Assembly (NCBI GenBank): GCA_949283075.1
Contig: CASDRH010000040.1
Coordinates: 1-49,441, forward strand
DNA length: 49,441 nucleotides
Reading direction: 5' to 3'
Source: an uncultured Pseudomonadota bacterium
GTDB lineage: Bacteria; Pseudomonadota; Alphaproteobacteria; Rs-D84; CASDRH01
Below the pieces are notes generated by a model, which saw nothing but the letters and a program-made list of their open reading frames with translations, did no database searches and had not been told where the DNA came from. Numbering within the stretch: position 1 is the first letter of the stretch; the number at the start of each line of letters is the position of its first letter. The position numbers and the translations under genes were made by a program. This document shows positions 1-9,810 of this stretch, piece by piece.

Positions 1-672
1 AAAGTTATTTACAAAATTTAAATAATCATCAATAAAATTGATAATATCATCAATATTGTTTAATTCAATCTTTGAAATATCAACAAAAGTCTTATTAAAT
101 TTTAATTTATAAACTTTATGTATCATTCTAACATAACGAACTATACGTAAAGCATCTTCATTTATTTTTGTATCAACATTTCCAACAAATCTAACACAAA
201 AATGTTTTGCATCTTGTAAAGATTTATCTATCGGAGAAATAATATTAGAATTTTTATCTAAATACAAAGCATTAAAAGTAAAATCTCTACGCATAGCGTC
301 ATCAAATATATCAGAAGTATATCTGACATCAGGATATCTGCTATTTTTAAAATAAATATCCTTACGAAACATAGTAATATCGTATTTAATACCATTTAAA
401 AATAAATTTATAACTCCATATTGCTTTAAATTATCAGAAATTTTAACTTTACCAGACACTTTTTGTTTTAAAGCATTATAAAATTCTGATACTTCCATAT
501 TTACGCAAAAATCAATATCAAGTATATTTTCAACATCAATATTTTTTTTTAAAGTATCAAAAAAAATAATATCTCTGACAGCCCCGCCAACAATATATAA
601 ATCAGCAATATCACCAACAATATTAAATATTTGTTTAATATCATCTCTTTGTATTAATTTATCAAAAAGCAT
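1..672 (-). CDS. CCA tRNA nucleotidyltransferase / poly(A) polymerase head domain (3' part outside window)
   Basis: Reading the minus strand from the ATG at 672 gives an open frame of 224 codons that runs off the left edge. Residues 25-34 read LYIVGGAVRD, which is the nucleotide-binding G-G-x-V-R-D motif. Residues 52-54 are DID, the metal-binding acidic pair of class II nucleotidyltransferases. Further on, DAMRRDFTFNAL matches the conserved RRDFTxNAL motif of CCA-adding enzymes and poly(A) polymerases. The family adds or repairs the 3' CCA end of tRNA, or adds A tails. The RNA-binding C-terminal half lies outside the window, so CCA addition and polyadenylation cannot be told apart. The start is divergent from envC, with only a short shared control region between them. 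Confidence 0.88.
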   Translation of the reverse strand, partial: MLFDKLIQRDDIKQIFNIVGDIADLYIVGGAVRDIIFFDTLKKNIDVENILDIDFCVNMEVSEFYNALKQKVSGKVKISDNLKQYGVINLFLNGIKYDITMFRKDIYFKNSRYPDVRYTSDIFDDAMRRDFTFNALYLDKNSNIISPIDKSLQDAKHFCVRFVGNVDTKINEDALRIVRYVRMIHKVYKLKFNKTFVDISKIELNNIDDIINFIDDYLNFVNNF

Positions 673-684
673 AAAGTTTGACCC

Positions 685-713
685 TTGCATTATTTACTAA
701 ATTTCAGTATTAT
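685..713 (+). promoter_or_regulatory. Putative sigma-70 promoter of envC
   Basis: TTGCAT (685-690) and TATTAT (708-713) are separated by 17 bases. A second TATAAT lies at 716-721. Transcription would begin near 720, downstream of the only canonical in-frame start codon (TTG at 678), which bears on the choice of envC start. Confidence 0.5.
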
Positions 714-761
714 ATTATAATTGATAAATATAAGATTTTTATAACAAAAAAGGAAACAAAA

Positions 762-1901
762 ATTTTAAAACATTCAATATATGTTTTAATAATATTAAGT
801 ATCATTACCGGACCCAATAACGTCTCGGCACAAAATCTTGGCGATTTAAATAATAAATTAAAAGATATAAAAAACTCTATAACCGGACAAAAAGAAAAAG
901 AAGACGCTATACGCCAAGAAAGAAAAGCTTTAATAACAGACATTAACAGCATACAGCAAAAAGTAGTAAAAGTTGCAAAAGAAGTAAAAGAATTCGAAAG
1001 AATATTATCTCAAATAGATAACAGAATTGCTAAATTATCAAAGAATGAACAAGAAATCCTAAACCAATTATCAGAAGAAAAAAATAAAACCGTAGAAACA
1101 ATAGCAATATTACAAAGACTATTAACTACACCTGCTGGAATATTGATAACAGAGCCTCAAAGACCAACAGATGTTATACAAACAGCAATAATGCTAAACC
1201 ATATAATAAATTACCTAGATTCTCATTCAGAAAAGCTTAAATCTGATTTAACAAAACTACAATCAATCAGAAAACAAATAAATTCTGAAAAGAAAGATTT
1301 ATCAGTAGCAAAAAATAAAATATCCAGAGAAAAAGACAAAATTAACGGCTTGCTAAATCAAAAGAAAAGCATTGAAGCAAAGCTAAACAAACAGCAACAA
1401 CAAACTCAAAAAGAAATACAAAAACTTATTTCAGAATCAAAAAATATTGAAGATTTGATTAAGAAAATTAAATCTCAACAAGGTAAATACGCAAATATAA
1501 TTTCAGATGTGGACAGAAATTCTCAATTTGCAAAGATGCAAGGAAAAATGCCACTACCAGCAAATGGAAAAATAACAACTAGATTTAATGAAAAGAACAG
1601 ATTGGGATTAGTATCAAAAGGAATAACAATCCAAACAACAAATAATGCTCAAGTTATAACCCCATATGATGCAGCAGTTTTATTCGCCGGAGTATTTAAA
1701 AGCGGTAAAATAACAATTATCTTGTATCACGGAAATAATTACTATACCGTTTTAACAGGAGTAAATAAAACATTCGTAAGCGAAGGTTCTAATGTATTAT
1801 CAGGAGAACCAATTGCAGAAATGGGCGGAAAAAACACATATCTACAAGTTGAGTTAAGATATAAAGAAAAAACAATAGACCCATTATTATACTTCAATTA
1901 A
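762..1901 (+). CDS. envC: Murein hydrolase activator EnvC (degenerate LytM/M23 domain, coiled coil)
   Basis: An exported protein with a hydrophobic signal segment ending near NNVSA, a long Lys/Glu/Gln coiled coil, and a C-terminal LytM-type domain (about the last 115 residues). The usual M23 zinc ligands are absent: the HxxxD position reads KGITIQ and the HxH position reads YLQVEL. This is what is known for EnvC, which activates periplasmic amidases and does not cut peptidoglycan itself. ctpA follows on the same strand, a common alphaproteobacterial neighbourhood. The start is uncertain. The open frame extends back to TTG 678, but the best ribosome site (AAGGA, 750-754) is 7 bases before an ATT codon at 762, and that start gives a compact signal peptide. 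With the TTG the protein would be 407 residues. Confidence 0.85.
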   Translation: MLKHSIYVLIILSIITGPNNVSAQNLGDLNNKLKDIKNSITGQKEKEDAIRQERKALITDINSIQQKVVKVAKEVKEFERILSQIDNRIAKLSKNEQEILNQLSEEKNKTVETIAILQRLLTTPAGILITEPQRPTDVIQTAIMLNHIINYLDSHSEKLKSDLTKLQSIRKQINSEKKDLSVAKNKISREKDKINGLLNQKKSIEAKLNKQQQQTQKEIQKLISESKNIEDLIKKIKSQQGKYANIISDVDRNSQFAKMQGKMPLPANGKITTRFNEKNRLGLVSKGITIQTTNNAQVITPYDAAVLFAGVFKSGKITIILYHGNNYYTVLTGVNKTFVSEGSNVLSGEPIAEMGGKNTYLQVELRYKEKTIDPLLYFN

Positions 1902-1904
1902 AAG

Positions 1905-1933
1905 TTGAAAATAAAAATGGCTTGTTATATTAT
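1905..1933 (+). promoter_or_regulatory. Putative promoter of ctpA
   Basis: TTGAAA (1905-1910), a 17-base spacer and TATTAT (1928-1933) lie between the envC stop and the ctpA ribosome site. ctpA can therefore be transcribed apart from envC. Confidence 0.45.
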
Positions 1934-1998
1934 TTTTACAATAAATAAATTAACATTTAATATTTTAGATTTTTCAGAGGAATGGAAGGGTAATCAAA

Positions 1999-3558
1999 AT
2001 GAAAAAAACAAAAGAAAATAAAAGTGTAAAAAAACAATTTATCACAGATAAAAAAACAAAAGTTTTATTCATAATAGGAATAGTATTTGTTCTATTATCT
2101 GTATCATCCTTTTTGTTAGTTTCATCAAATGGAATTTTTGCAAAAGATGATAAGAAAGAAAAATCAGTTCAAGAAATGCTAGACTTATTCGGAAAAGCAT
2201 ACGAAATCACAAAAGCATATTATGTTGAAGACATCAGCCCTCAAAAGCTAATAGAAGGAGCAATTGAAGGTATGTTATCAGCACAAGACCCACATTCAGG
2301 ATATTTAAACGAAGAAGACTTTAAAGAAATGAATGAAAGCACATCAGGTTCTTTTGGTGGTTTAGGTATAGAAGTTACAATGGATAAAGGTGTAGTAAAA
2401 GTTATTTCTCCAATGGATGACACACCTGCATACAAAGCTGGTATAGAAGCAGGAGATTATATTACTCATATTAATGGAGAACAAGTTCAAGGACAAAGAT
2501 TAACTGATGCCGTTAAAAAAATGAAAGGTGAACCAGGAACAAAAGTATCATTAACAATATATCGTGAAGGTAAAGAACCATTTGATGTAAAATTGACAAG
2601 AGCTATCATAAAAAACAAAGCAGTAAAATCTTGGATTTATAAAGATTCTATTGGATATTTACGTATAAGCTCATTTAATAGCAACGCCTCAAAAGAATTA
2701 TCATCTCATATTAAAGATATAAAGAAAAAGCTTGGTAAAGATTTATCAGGTTATGTGCTAGATTTACGTAATAACCCAGGTGGATTACTAACACAAGCAG
2801 CAGAAGTTTCAGATGTATTCTTGGATAAAGGAGAAATAGTTTCTGTAATTGCAAGAACAAAAAATGGAACTCAAACACTATATGCAAATAAAGGCGATGA
2901 AACAGATGGTAAACCAGTTGTTGTATTAATCAACGGAGGTTCAGCATCAGCATCAGAAATTGTTGCAGGAGCATTACAAGATCAAAAAAGAGCTGTAATT
3001 GCAGGAACAAAATCTTATGGAAAAGGTTCTGTTCAAACAATGGTTCCTCTTGAAAAAGGTAAAGTTGCTTTAAAAATAACAACAGCTAGATACTACACTC
3101 CATCAGGAAAATCTATACAAGCAGATGGAATAGTTCCAGATATAGAAATAAATCAAGCAGAACCTGTAAAAGAACAAGAAGAAAGCAGAATTTTCAGTGA
3201 ATCAACATTGAAAAACGCTTTAAAAAATGATAACGACGAAAAATTAGACTTCTTTAAGAAAGACGAAAATAAAAAATTAAAATATCCTCTTTCAAAAGAA
3301 GACCAAAAAAGATTAGATAAAGATTATCAATTACAACGTTCTCTTGAATTAGTAAAAGCTTTATCAATATATGATAAAATAGAAAAAGCAAGATTAAGCG
3401 AAGAAAATGCAGCAAAAGAAAATGATAAATTAAAAGATAAAAAAGAAGAAACTGCAAAAGATAAAGCTTTAAAATTACAAGAAAAGGAAGAACAAGACAA
3501 ACAACAAGAAAATTCTGATGATTCTGAAACAACAGAAGAAGAAATAGAAGAAGAATAA
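1999..3558 (+). CDS. ctpA: S41 family C-terminal processing peptidase
   Basis: 519 residues: an N-terminal membrane anchor (about 24-45), a PDZ domain (about 115-195) and an S41 protease domain. The serine sits in GSASASE (S317 likely) and the lysine in SYGKGSVQ (K342). The 25-residue spacing between them is typical of the Ser-Lys dyad in this family. C-terminal processing peptidases act in the periplasm on substrates with exposed C-termini and affect murein hydrolase turnover. The last 110 or so residues are highly charged Lys/Glu sequence, longer than in many relatives and probably flexible. The ATG at 1999 follows an AAGGG site. A hairpin terminator follows the stop. Confidence 0.93.
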   Translation: MKKTKENKSVKKQFITDKKTKVLFIIGIVFVLLSVSSFLLVSSNGIFAKDDKKEKSVQEMLDLFGKAYEITKAYYVEDISPQKLIEGAIEGMLSAQDPHSGYLNEEDFKEMNESTSGSFGGLGIEVTMDKGVVKVISPMDDTPAYKAGIEAGDYITHINGEQVQGQRLTDAVKKMKGEPGTKVSLTIYREGKEPFDVKLTRAIIKNKAVKSWIYKDSIGYLRISSFNSNASKELSSHIKDIKKKLGKDLSGYVLDLRNNPGGLLTQAAEVSDVFLDKGEIVSVIARTKNGTQTLYANKGDETDGKPVVVLINGGSASASEIVAGALQDQKRAVIAGTKSYGKGSVQTMVPLEKGKVALKITTARYYTPSGKSIQADGIVPDIEINQAEPVKEQEESRIFSESTLKNALKNDNDEKLDFFKKDENKKLKYPLSKEDQKRLDKDYQLQRSLELVKALSIYDKIEKARLSEENAAKENDKLKDKKEETAKDKALKLQEKEEQDKQQENSDDSETTEEEIEEE

Positions 3559-3580
3559 AATTACAAATTAATCATAAACA

Positions 3581-3605
3581 AAAAGGAGATTTAATATCTC
3601 CTTTT
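3581..3605. terminator. Bidirectional terminator between ctpA and uvrA
   Basis: Perfect 10-base stem AAAAGGAGAT / ATCTCCTTTT with a 5-base loop. T-runs lie on both sides, so it can serve both convergent genes. Confidence 0.85.
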
Positions 3606-6452
3606 TTATTTTTTCAAATAAGGTTTTAAATATTTACCAGTCCAACTATTAGAATTATTAACAATATCTTCAGGCGTTCCAACAGCAACAACTTGTCCTC
3701 CACCATTTCCACCTTCTGGTCCAATATCAATAATCCAATCAGCAGTTTTAATAACTTCTAAATTATGTTCTATAACAGCAACAGTATTACCATTATCAAC
3801 AAATTTATGAAGCACATCTAATAATTTATGAACGTCAGCAAAGTGCAATCCTGTTGTAGGTTCATCAAGAATATACATAGTTCTACCAGTAGAACGCTTT
3901 GACAATTCTTTTGCAAGCTTTACTCTTTGAGCTTCACCACCAGAAAGAGTTGTAGCAAACTGTCCGATTTTAATATAAGATAAACCAACCTGATTTAAAA
4001 ATTCTAATTTATTTTTAATTGCAGGTATATTTTCAAAAAACACCAAAGCCTCTGCGACAGTTAAATCCAAAACATCAGCAATAGACTTATCTTTATATTT
4101 AACATCTAATGTTTCTCTATTATACCTTTTTCCCCTGCACTCTTCACATTCAACATAAACATCTGGTAAAAAGTGCATTTCAATCTTAATAACACCATCA
4201 CCTTGACACGCTTCACAACGTCCACCTTTTGTATTAAAAGAAAAACGACCTTCTGAATATCCACGTTGTTTTGATAAAGGCAATTTTGCATACCAATCAC
4301 GAATAAAATCAAAAACCCCAGTATAAGTAGCAGGATTACTGCGAGGAGTTCTTCCAATAGGAGACTGGTCAATATGAATAATTTTATCAATATTTTCTAT
4401 TCCAGATATAGATTTAAATTTTCCTATTTCATAAGTCGAATTATGTAATTCTCTCATTATAGCAGGATAAATAGTATCCAATAATAAAGAAGACTTACCA
4501 GAACCAGAAACTCCAGTAAAACAAACAAATTTACCAAGAGGAATATCAACAGAAACATTTTTCAAATTATTATGGCAAGCCCCTTTAATAGAAATAAAAT
4601 TACCATTACCTTTGCGACGTTTTTTAGGAATTTGAATAAACTTACGGCCACTTAAATATTGAGCAGTCAAAGACTCCTCTGATTTCATAATATCATCAAG
4701 AGAACCAGAAGCAATCACATGACCACCATTAACCCCAGCACCAAGCCCCATATCAACAATGAAATCAGCACTTCTAATAGCATCTTCATCGTGTTCAACA
4801 ACAATAACAGTATTATCTTGATTTTTAAGCTTATTCAAAGTTTGCAATAATCTGTCATTATCTCTTTGATGAAGTCCAATAGAAGGTTCATCAAGAACAT
4901 ATAAAACACCTGTTAAACCACTTCCAATTTGCGATGCAAGACGAATACGTTGAGCTTCACCCCCAGACAAAGTTCCAGCTTTTCTTGATAAAGTCAAATA
5001 TCCCAAACCAACATTTATCAAAAATTGTAATCTGTCAGTAATTTCTTTCAAAATTCTGCTAGCAATTTCTTTATTTTTAGGAGATAAATTATCTCTTACA
5101 CTTTCAAACCATTTCAAAGCTTCAGAAATAGAAAAATCAGTAGCTTCAGAAATATCCTTACCAGCAACTTTAACAGCTAAAGCTTTTGGGTTTAAACGCT
5201 TACCTTTACATACAGAACATTGTCTTTCTGCTTGATATTTAGAAATTTCCTCACGACGCCAACTTGAAGTAGTATCTTTAAATAATCTAGCTAAATTATT
5301 AACAACACCTTCATAAGGCTTTTTAACAACCCAACCATTTAAATTGCTAGAAACAGAAGTATCCCCAGTTCCATATAAAATAATATCTTTTTGTTCTCTT
5401 GTTAAATCATACCAAGGTTTATCCATAGATATTTTATAATGTTTGCAAACACCTTCAATCAAATGTTCGTATGTAGTAATCATACCATTACGACTAAATG
5501 GAGCAATAGCACCTCTACGAATAGATAAAGAATCATCAGGAATAATAAGCTCTTCTGTAAATTGAAATTCAACACCTAAACCAGCACATTTTTCACAAGC
5601 TCCTTGCGGAGAGTTAAAAGAAAATAATCTTGGCTGAATAGATTCAATGGCAAAACCAGAAACAGGACAAGCAAAATTTTCAGAGAAAATAACTTGATTT
5701 TTCGTAGCAATATTTTCCGCAAGAGCAATACCATTTGATAATTTTAAAGCACGTTCAAAAGCTTCACTGACTCTTGAAATAAACTGCTTTTTAGTTTCAG
5801 GATAATTATCATCATTTTTAACAACTAATCTATCAACTACGACTTCAATATTATGTCTTTTATTTTTATCCAAAGAAATAATACCAGACATTTCATAAAT
5901 TTCACCATCAATACGCAAGCGAGTAAAACCTTGCTTTTGTAAATCCATTTGTTCTTTTTTATGCTCACCTTTTTTAGCACGTATAACAGGAGATAAAATT
6001 AAAATTTTATCACCATCATTAAAACTTTCTAAAACTCCATTAGCCATTTGTTCAATACTCTGACTTTCAATTGGTAATCCAGTTTCAGGAGAATAAGGAA
6101 CCCCAACTCTAGCCCATAAAAGACGCATATAATCATATATTTCAGTAATAGTTCCAACAGTAGAACGTGGATTTTTAGAAGTAGTTTTTTGTTCAATAGA
6201 AATTGCAGGAGATAAACCTTCAATAACATCAACATCAGGCTTTTTTTGAATATCTAAAAACTGACGAGCATAAGCAGATAAACTTTCAACATATCTTCTT
6301 TGTCCATCAGCATATATAGTATCAAAAGCTAATGATGACTTACCAGAACCAGAAACCCCAGTAATAACAACTAATTTATCACGAGGAATATCAATATCTA
6401 CATTTTGTAAATTATTTTCACGAGCACCACGAATTTTAATAAATTTTTGCAT
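3606..6452 (-). CDS. uvrA: Excinuclease ABC subunit A
   Basis: 948 residues, normal length for UvrA, the damage-sensing ATPase of nucleotide excision repair. Two ABC modules are visible. Each has a Walker A motif GVSGSGKSS and an ABC signature LSGGEAQR, and each has a D-E-P Walker B ([18 protein letters not shown]). Cys pairs of the zinc modules are present (CEKC...; CEACQGDG...CEEC). The ATG at 6452 follows an AGAGG site. The gene stands alone; no uvrB is in the window. The C-terminus ends just inside the shared terminator with ctpA. Confidence 0.97.
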   Translation of the reverse strand: MQKFIKIRGARENNLQNVDIDIPRDKLVVITGVSGSGKSSLAFDTIYADGQRRYVESLSAYARQFLDIQKKPDVDVIEGLSPAISIEQKTTSKNPRSTVGTITEIYDYMRLLWARVGVPYSPETGLPIESQSIEQMANGVLESFNDGDKILILSPVIRAKKGEHKKEQMDLQKQGFTRLRIDGEIYEMSGIISLDKNKRHNIEVVVDRLVVKNDDNYPETKKQFISRVSEAFERALKLSNGIALAENIATKNQVIFSENFACPVSGFAIESIQPRLFSFNSPQGACEKCAGLGVEFQFTEELIIPDDSLSIRRGAIAPFSRNGMITTYEHLIEGVCKHYKISMDKPWYDLTREQKDIILYGTGDTSVSSNLNGWVVKKPYEGVVNNLARLFKDTTSSWRREEISKYQAERQCSVCKGKRLNPKALAVKVAGKDISEATDFSISEALKWFESVRDNLSPKNKEIASRILKEITDRLQFLINVGLGYLTLSRKAGTLSGGEAQRIRLASQIGSGLTGVLYVLDEPSIGLHQRDNDRLLQTLNKLKNQDNTVIVVEHDEDAIRSADFIVDMGLGAGVNGGHVIASGSLDDIMKSEESLTAQYLSGRKFIQIPKKRRKGNGNFISIKGACHNNLKNVSVDIPLGKFVCFTGVSGSGKSSLLLDTIYPAIMRELHNSTYEIGKFKSISGIENIDKIIHIDQSPIGRTPRSNPATYTGVFDFIRDWYAKLPLSKQRGYSEGRFSFNTKGGRCEACQGDGVIKIEMHFLPDVYVECEECRGKRYNRETLDVKYKDKSIADVLDLTVAEALVFFENIPAIKNKLEFLNQVGLSYIKIGQFATTLSGGEAQRVKLAKELSKRSTGRTMYILDEPTTGLHFADVHKLLDVLHKFVDNGNTVAVIEHNLEVIKTADWIIDIGPEGGNGGGQVVAVGTPEDIVNNSNSWTGKYLKPYLKK

Positions 6453-6473
6453 AAAAACCTCTATTTTATAGAA

Positions 6474-6501
6474 TTTATAACAGATTTAAAAATTCTATCA
6501 A
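6474..6501 (-). promoter_or_regulatory. Putative promoter of uvrA
   Basis: On the minus strand TTGATA (6501-6496) is followed after 16 bases by TATAAA (6479-6474), giving a leader of about 15-20 bases. I see no clear LexA box of the alphaproteobacterial GTTC-N7-GTTC or GAAC-N7-GTTC type here. Confidence 0.45.
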
Positions 6502-6606
6502 AAAAAAATAAAAATGCAATTTTAATAAAAAATAAAAAAACTTGATTGACAAAAACAGTTTTATAATTAAAATACACCTTTACCCTAAATTTTAAAGGAG
6601 AAATGT

Positions 6607-6921
6607 ATGTGTCAAAAATGTAATAATAATTGTAATACTTGTAATTGCAGCAAAGTTAATGTTAACACTATTAACCATGTAGTATGTCAAAAAAATACTA
6701 CAAAAATAATAATGTTAAAGCCAAAGACTGAAAATTCTTTAAATAAAGAGGAATTAAAAAAATGGCTAATAAAAAATCTAAGTAATTATAATGAAAATAT
6801 TATAGTTATAAACACTAAAGCCTCATCAGAAACAGTAAAAGAGACTATAAATAGTTGCTGTCTAGAAATAGGCAAAAAAATTGAGTTCGTTGAAGGCCAA
6901 TATTGCGGAGATTACAAATAA
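6607..6921 (+). CDS. Small protein with Cys-rich N-terminus, unknown function
   Basis: 104 residues, not recognised. The first 14 residues hold five cysteines (C2, C5, C9, C12, C14), spaced like a metal- or cluster-binding knot. The rest is a Lys/Asn-rich soluble domain with a later CC pair and one C near the end. No signal peptide is visible, so it is probably cytoplasmic. The start is well supported by AAAGGAG at 6594-6600, six bases before the ATG, and the gene ends in a strong hairpin terminator, so it is a stand-alone unit. A metal-binding or redox role is inference from the cysteines only. Confidence 0.75.
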   Translation: MCQKCNNNCNTCNCSKVNVNTINHVVCQKNTTKIIMLKPKTENSLNKEELKKWLIKNLSNYNENIIVINTKASSETVKETINSCCLEIGKKIEFVEGQYCGDYK

Positions 6922-6942
6922 GAAGAATAAAAATATTTATTT

Positions 6943-6977
6943 AAAAAAGTGGTTGATTCAATTTCAACCACTTTTTT
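6943..6977. terminator. Terminator after the Cys-rich small gene, also facing tolA
   Basis: AAAAAAGTGGTTGA (6943-6956) pairs perfectly with TCAACCACTTTTTT (6964-6977) across a 7-base loop. It has T-runs on both strands and lies about 85 bases beyond the tolA stop, so it can end both transcripts. Confidence 0.85.
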
Positions 6978-7061
6978 ATTAAAAATAATAAATAAAATTA
7001 ATTAAGATAAGATTAAATAAAATTTAAAATAAGTATATTTTTAATATATTGTGGTTTTCAT

Positions 7062-8180
7062 TTACATAACATTTTTCTTATCTGGATAAAAATTAAAATC
7101 TATAACTTTCCATTGTTCATAAGCTTCTTTAGGTAATTTATAAGGAGCACAAACAACAATAGCTCTACGAGCACTATCAGCAACAGCTTTAAAGGATTGT
7201 AATCCAGCATAATCAGAAGCATTCATAATATGAGTACTTTTAATGTATCCATTAGGTAAGAAATAAACCTTAATATGAATTTTCATATTACTTACTCCTT
7301 GAGCACCAACATCAATATCCCAACAATTTTGAACACGAAACTTAACCATATCAATATAAGAGGCTTGTAATCTTTGACCTTGAGCTAAATTATTAACATT
7401 ATTAGATTTAACAACAGCAGGAACTTCAATTTTCTTTAAAGCAACACCTTTAATATTCTTTTTAACATCAACTAATAAATCATCAACATCCCCTGTAATA
7501 TTCTTTTCTGCCTCTTTTACATCAGCAATATCTTCTTTTTGAACTTTATTTTCAACAGCAGACTCTTTCTCAGATTTTTTATCATCTTTCTTTTTATCTT
7601 TTTTACTTTCAGCATCTTTTTTATCAGTAATTTTGTTATCTTTATCAGCAGTTTTATTATCCTTTTTAACTTCTTTTTTAGTATCTTGTTTCTTATCTTC
7701 TTTTTTATCTAAATCATTATTATCAGTTTTGTTATCTTCTATTTTATTTTTAACAGCTTCTTTTTTTACACTAGGAATAACTTGAACAGGCTTTTTATCG
7801 TTTTTTTTCTCTTCAACGACAAGCTTTTTATCAATATCTTCATTAACAGTTGGTAAAATAGTATCAGCACCAACATCTAAATCAGATAAATCAAAAATAA
7901 TCACAGGGTCAGATTTTAACTTATTTTCAGCAGGCTTAATTTTCACAAACGGATAAACACTTAAAAATAAAAAAATCATTATATGAGCAGTAAATGATAA
8001 AAAAAATCCATCATAAAAATTTTTATTTGAAAACAAATCTAATAAAGAATATCTAAAATCATTAGCAAAAATTTTCATCTTAAATTTAAAAGATTTAAAA
8101 GAAAAACTCCCAGAATTTTTATTAATTCTTCTGGTCATTTTTTTAATGGCTTTTTTTAAAAATTTTTCATCTTTTTTCAT
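7062..8180 (-). CDS. tolA: TolA-like energy-transducing protein
   Basis: One membrane segment (about residues 55-75, FLSFTAHIMIFLFLSVYPFV) follows a basic cytoplasmic tail of about 50 residues. Next comes a long Lys/Asp/Glu-rich periplasmic stretch, then a C-terminal TolA/TonB-type domain with the conserved pair of cysteines (NCWDIDVG... and VVCAPY). TolA links the TolQR motor to the outer membrane during division. Its place directly after tolQ and tolR supports the call. The ATG at 8180 lies just past the tolR stop. A TTG at 8189 overlaps that stop (TTGA) and could also be used by translational coupling. The N-terminal tail is longer than in E. coli TolA. No tolB or pal is in the window. Confidence 0.85.
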   Translation of the reverse strand: MKKDEKFLKKAIKKMTRRINKNSGSFSFKSFKFKMKIFANDFRYSLLDLFSNKNFYDGFFLSFTAHIMIFLFLSVYPFVKIKPAENKLKSDPVIIFDLSDLDVGADTILPTVNEDIDKKLVVEEKKNDKKPVQVIPSVKKEAVKNKIEDNKTDNNDLDKKEDKKQDTKKEVKKDNKTADKDNKITDKKDAESKKDKKKDDKKSEKESAVENKVQKEDIADVKEAEKNITGDVDDLLVDVKKNIKGVALKKIEVPAVVKSNNVNNLAQGQRLQASYIDMVKFRVQNCWDIDVGAQGVSNMKIHIKVYFLPNGYIKSTHIMNASDYAGLQSFKAVADSARRAIVVCAPYKLPKEAYEQWKVIDFNFYPDKKNVM

Positions 8181-8185
8181 AATAA

Positions 8186-8608
8186 TCAATTCGCATTAAA
8201 AGATGTTTTTAAACCAACTTTTGAATACCCAGCATCTTTTAATTTTGCCATCAAAGAAACTATATATCCATAATTAGTATTTTTATCACCACTAATAACA
8301 ATTGAAGATTCAGGATTTTCCTTCATCATAGCTTGTAATTTAGCTTTCACCGCATCAACAGAAGGCATTTTTGACTTACCAATAAATATTTCACCTTTTT
8401 TATTTACAGCAATATCAATGGTAATCCCCTTCCCTTGCAAAGAAGTCTTACCACCTTGAGGTAAATCTACATCAACTCCACTAGTCAATAATGGAGCAGT
8501 AATCATAAAAACCGCCATTAAAACGGTCATAACATCAACCATAGGAGTAATATTGATTTCAGCTTTAGTTTTATTTTTAAATCTTCTATTATTTTTGCTT
8601 AATAACAT
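8186..8608 (-). CDS. tolR: TolR (ExbD/TolR family)
   Basis: 140 residues with a short cytoplasmic N-terminus, one membrane helix that starts INITPMVDVMTVLMAVF with the conserved proton-pathway aspartate (D25), and a periplasmic domain. It is the stator partner of TolQ in the Tol-Pal motor. A TGAGG site precedes the ATG at 8608. The gene is 11 bases downstream of tolQ and meets tolA. Confidence 0.95.
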   Translation of the reverse strand: MLLSKNNRRFKNKTKAEINITPMVDVMTVLMAVFMITAPLLTSGVDVDLPQGGKTSLQGKGITIDIAVNKKGEIFIGKSKMPSVDAVKAKLQAMMKENPESSIVISGDKNTNYGYIVSLMAKLKDAGYSKVGLKTSFNAN

Positions 8609-8619
8609 AAAAACCTCAA

Positions 8620-9342
8620 TTATTTAGTAGTTTCATCAACTTGACGAGAAATAATAGTAGCAAATTCAGAAGAAAAATTTTCAACCTTCAAAGAATAAGA
8701 ATTTATTTCATTAGAAATTTTATTAAAGCCAACCACCGCAGGAATAGCAACAATCAAACCCAAAGCAGTAGTAGCAAGTGCAATAGCAATACCAGGAGCA
8801 ATAACAGCTAAAGAAGTATTATGATTTTCTCCAATAGAAGAAAACGCAGACATAACCCCCCAAACAGTTCCAAACAAACCTAAAAAAGGAGCAACAGTTC
8901 CAGCAGTTCCCAAAAAAGAAACTCTGCGTTCTAATAAATCAATTTCTCTTTCCAAAGAAACTTGCATAATACGTTCCATTCTTTGCTGAACATTACTAAT
9001 TTTATTAATACTCTTTGCATCAATAGACTTTCCAGAAGAATTCAAAGGTATCAATTTAGAACTTTTCTTCCATTCTTTCATAGCAGCAACAAAAACTTTA
9101 GACATAGGATTTAAAGCTTTATCTTTATATTCCATATATAAATCATCTAAAGAACCACCAGACCAAAATTTTTCTTCAAAAACTCTTGTAGTTTCTTTAA
9201 TTTTTTTCAAAGAAATAAGCTTCTCGATTATAATAGCCCAAGACCAAACAGAAGCCAATATCAAAGCAACAGACATAACACGAGTCAACCAATCAGAATC
9301 AGTAAATAAATAAATTAAAGAAAATGTAGTATTTGTATTCAT
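8620..9342 (-). CDS. tolQ: TolQ (MotA/TolQ/ExbB proton channel family)
   Basis: 240 residues with the family's three membrane segments: one near the N-terminus (VMSVALILASVWSWAIII) and two in the C-terminal half, in the region LGTAGTVAPFLGLFGTVWGVM and the following ALATTALGLIVAIPAVVGF. It forms the proton channel with TolR that energises TolA. The ATG at 9342 follows AAGGGGAATT. It is the first tol gene and follows a small exported protein in the same operon. Confidence 0.96.
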   Translation of the reverse strand: MNTNTTFSLIYLFTDSDWLTRVMSVALILASVWSWAIIIEKLISLKKIKETTRVFEEKFWSGGSLDDLYMEYKDKALNPMSKVFVAAMKEWKKSSKLIPLNSSGKSIDAKSINKISNVQQRMERIMQVSLEREIDLLERRVSFLGTAGTVAPFLGLFGTVWGVMSAFSSIGENHNTSLAVIAPGIAIALATTALGLIVAIPAVVGFNKISNEINSYSLKVENFSSEFATIISRQVDETTK

Positions 9343-9362
9343 AATTCCCCTTTATATTTGCA

Positions 9363-9746
9363 TTAATTTAAAAAATCTCCGGATTCAATAATATTCAAAC
9401 CTTCCGAAGGATTTACAAAGTTTGGCTTAATTTCCTTTTCTTCTTCAACAAACCTATAATCTTTCAAGGATTCTTCATCTAAATCAACAGGTTCCAAAGC
9501 ATATTTTTGCTCAGCAGAATAAATAACACCAGAACGGCTATCAACTGTATGCTCGCCAATATCACGAGTTTTATCAATAATAGGTTCATAACCAACTTCT
9601 AAAATAGAATTATTTTTATCAATTTCTTTTGAACTGCCATCAGCACGCTTTATTTGAACATATCCTCCAAATCGTCCAAAAGCAGCAAAAGAATCCTCAA
9701 TAAAAGAGGAAAACAACACAAAAACAGCAATAAAAAATATCTTCAT
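9363..9746 (-). CDS. Small exported protein of unknown function, first gene of the tol operon
   Basis: 127 residues from ATG 9746, with a clear signal peptide (MKIFFIAVFVLFSSF...FAA). GGAG five bases before this ATG decides it over the frame's more distal possible start at 9764. The mature part is acidic with no family I recognise. It has one tyrosine-rich stretch and no cysteine. It is 20 bases upstream of tolQ and shares its promoter, where many proteobacteria have ybgC. It bears no resemblance to YbgC, which is a cytoplasmic thioesterase, so a periplasmic accessory to Tol is only a guess from position. Confidence 0.7.
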   Translation of the reverse strand: MKIFFIAVFVLFSSFIEDSFAAFGRFGGYVQIKRADGSSKEIDKNNSILEVGYEPIIDKTRDIGEHTVDSRSGVIYSAEQKYALEPVDLDEESLKDYRFVEEEKEIKPNFVNPSEGLNIIESGDFLN

Positions 9747-9781
9747 ATTATCTCCAAAAAACAATCAAAATCACAAAGATA

Positions 9782-9810
9782 AATATATCATTTGTAAGGT
9801 TGATTTTCAA
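9782..9810 (-). promoter_or_regulatory. Putative promoter of the tol operon
   Basis: On the minus strand TTGAAA (9810-9805), a 17-base spacer and TATATT (9787-9782). Its -35 box touches the -35 box of the rnpB promoter on the other strand. Confidence 0.5.

Noticed and set aside
6541-6567. TTGACA and TATAAT as the promoter of the Cys-rich small gene
   Set aside because: TTGACA (6546-6551) and TATAAT (6562-6567) are only 10 bases apart. A functional promoter is likely here, but this pair cannot be it, so no promoter was annotated.
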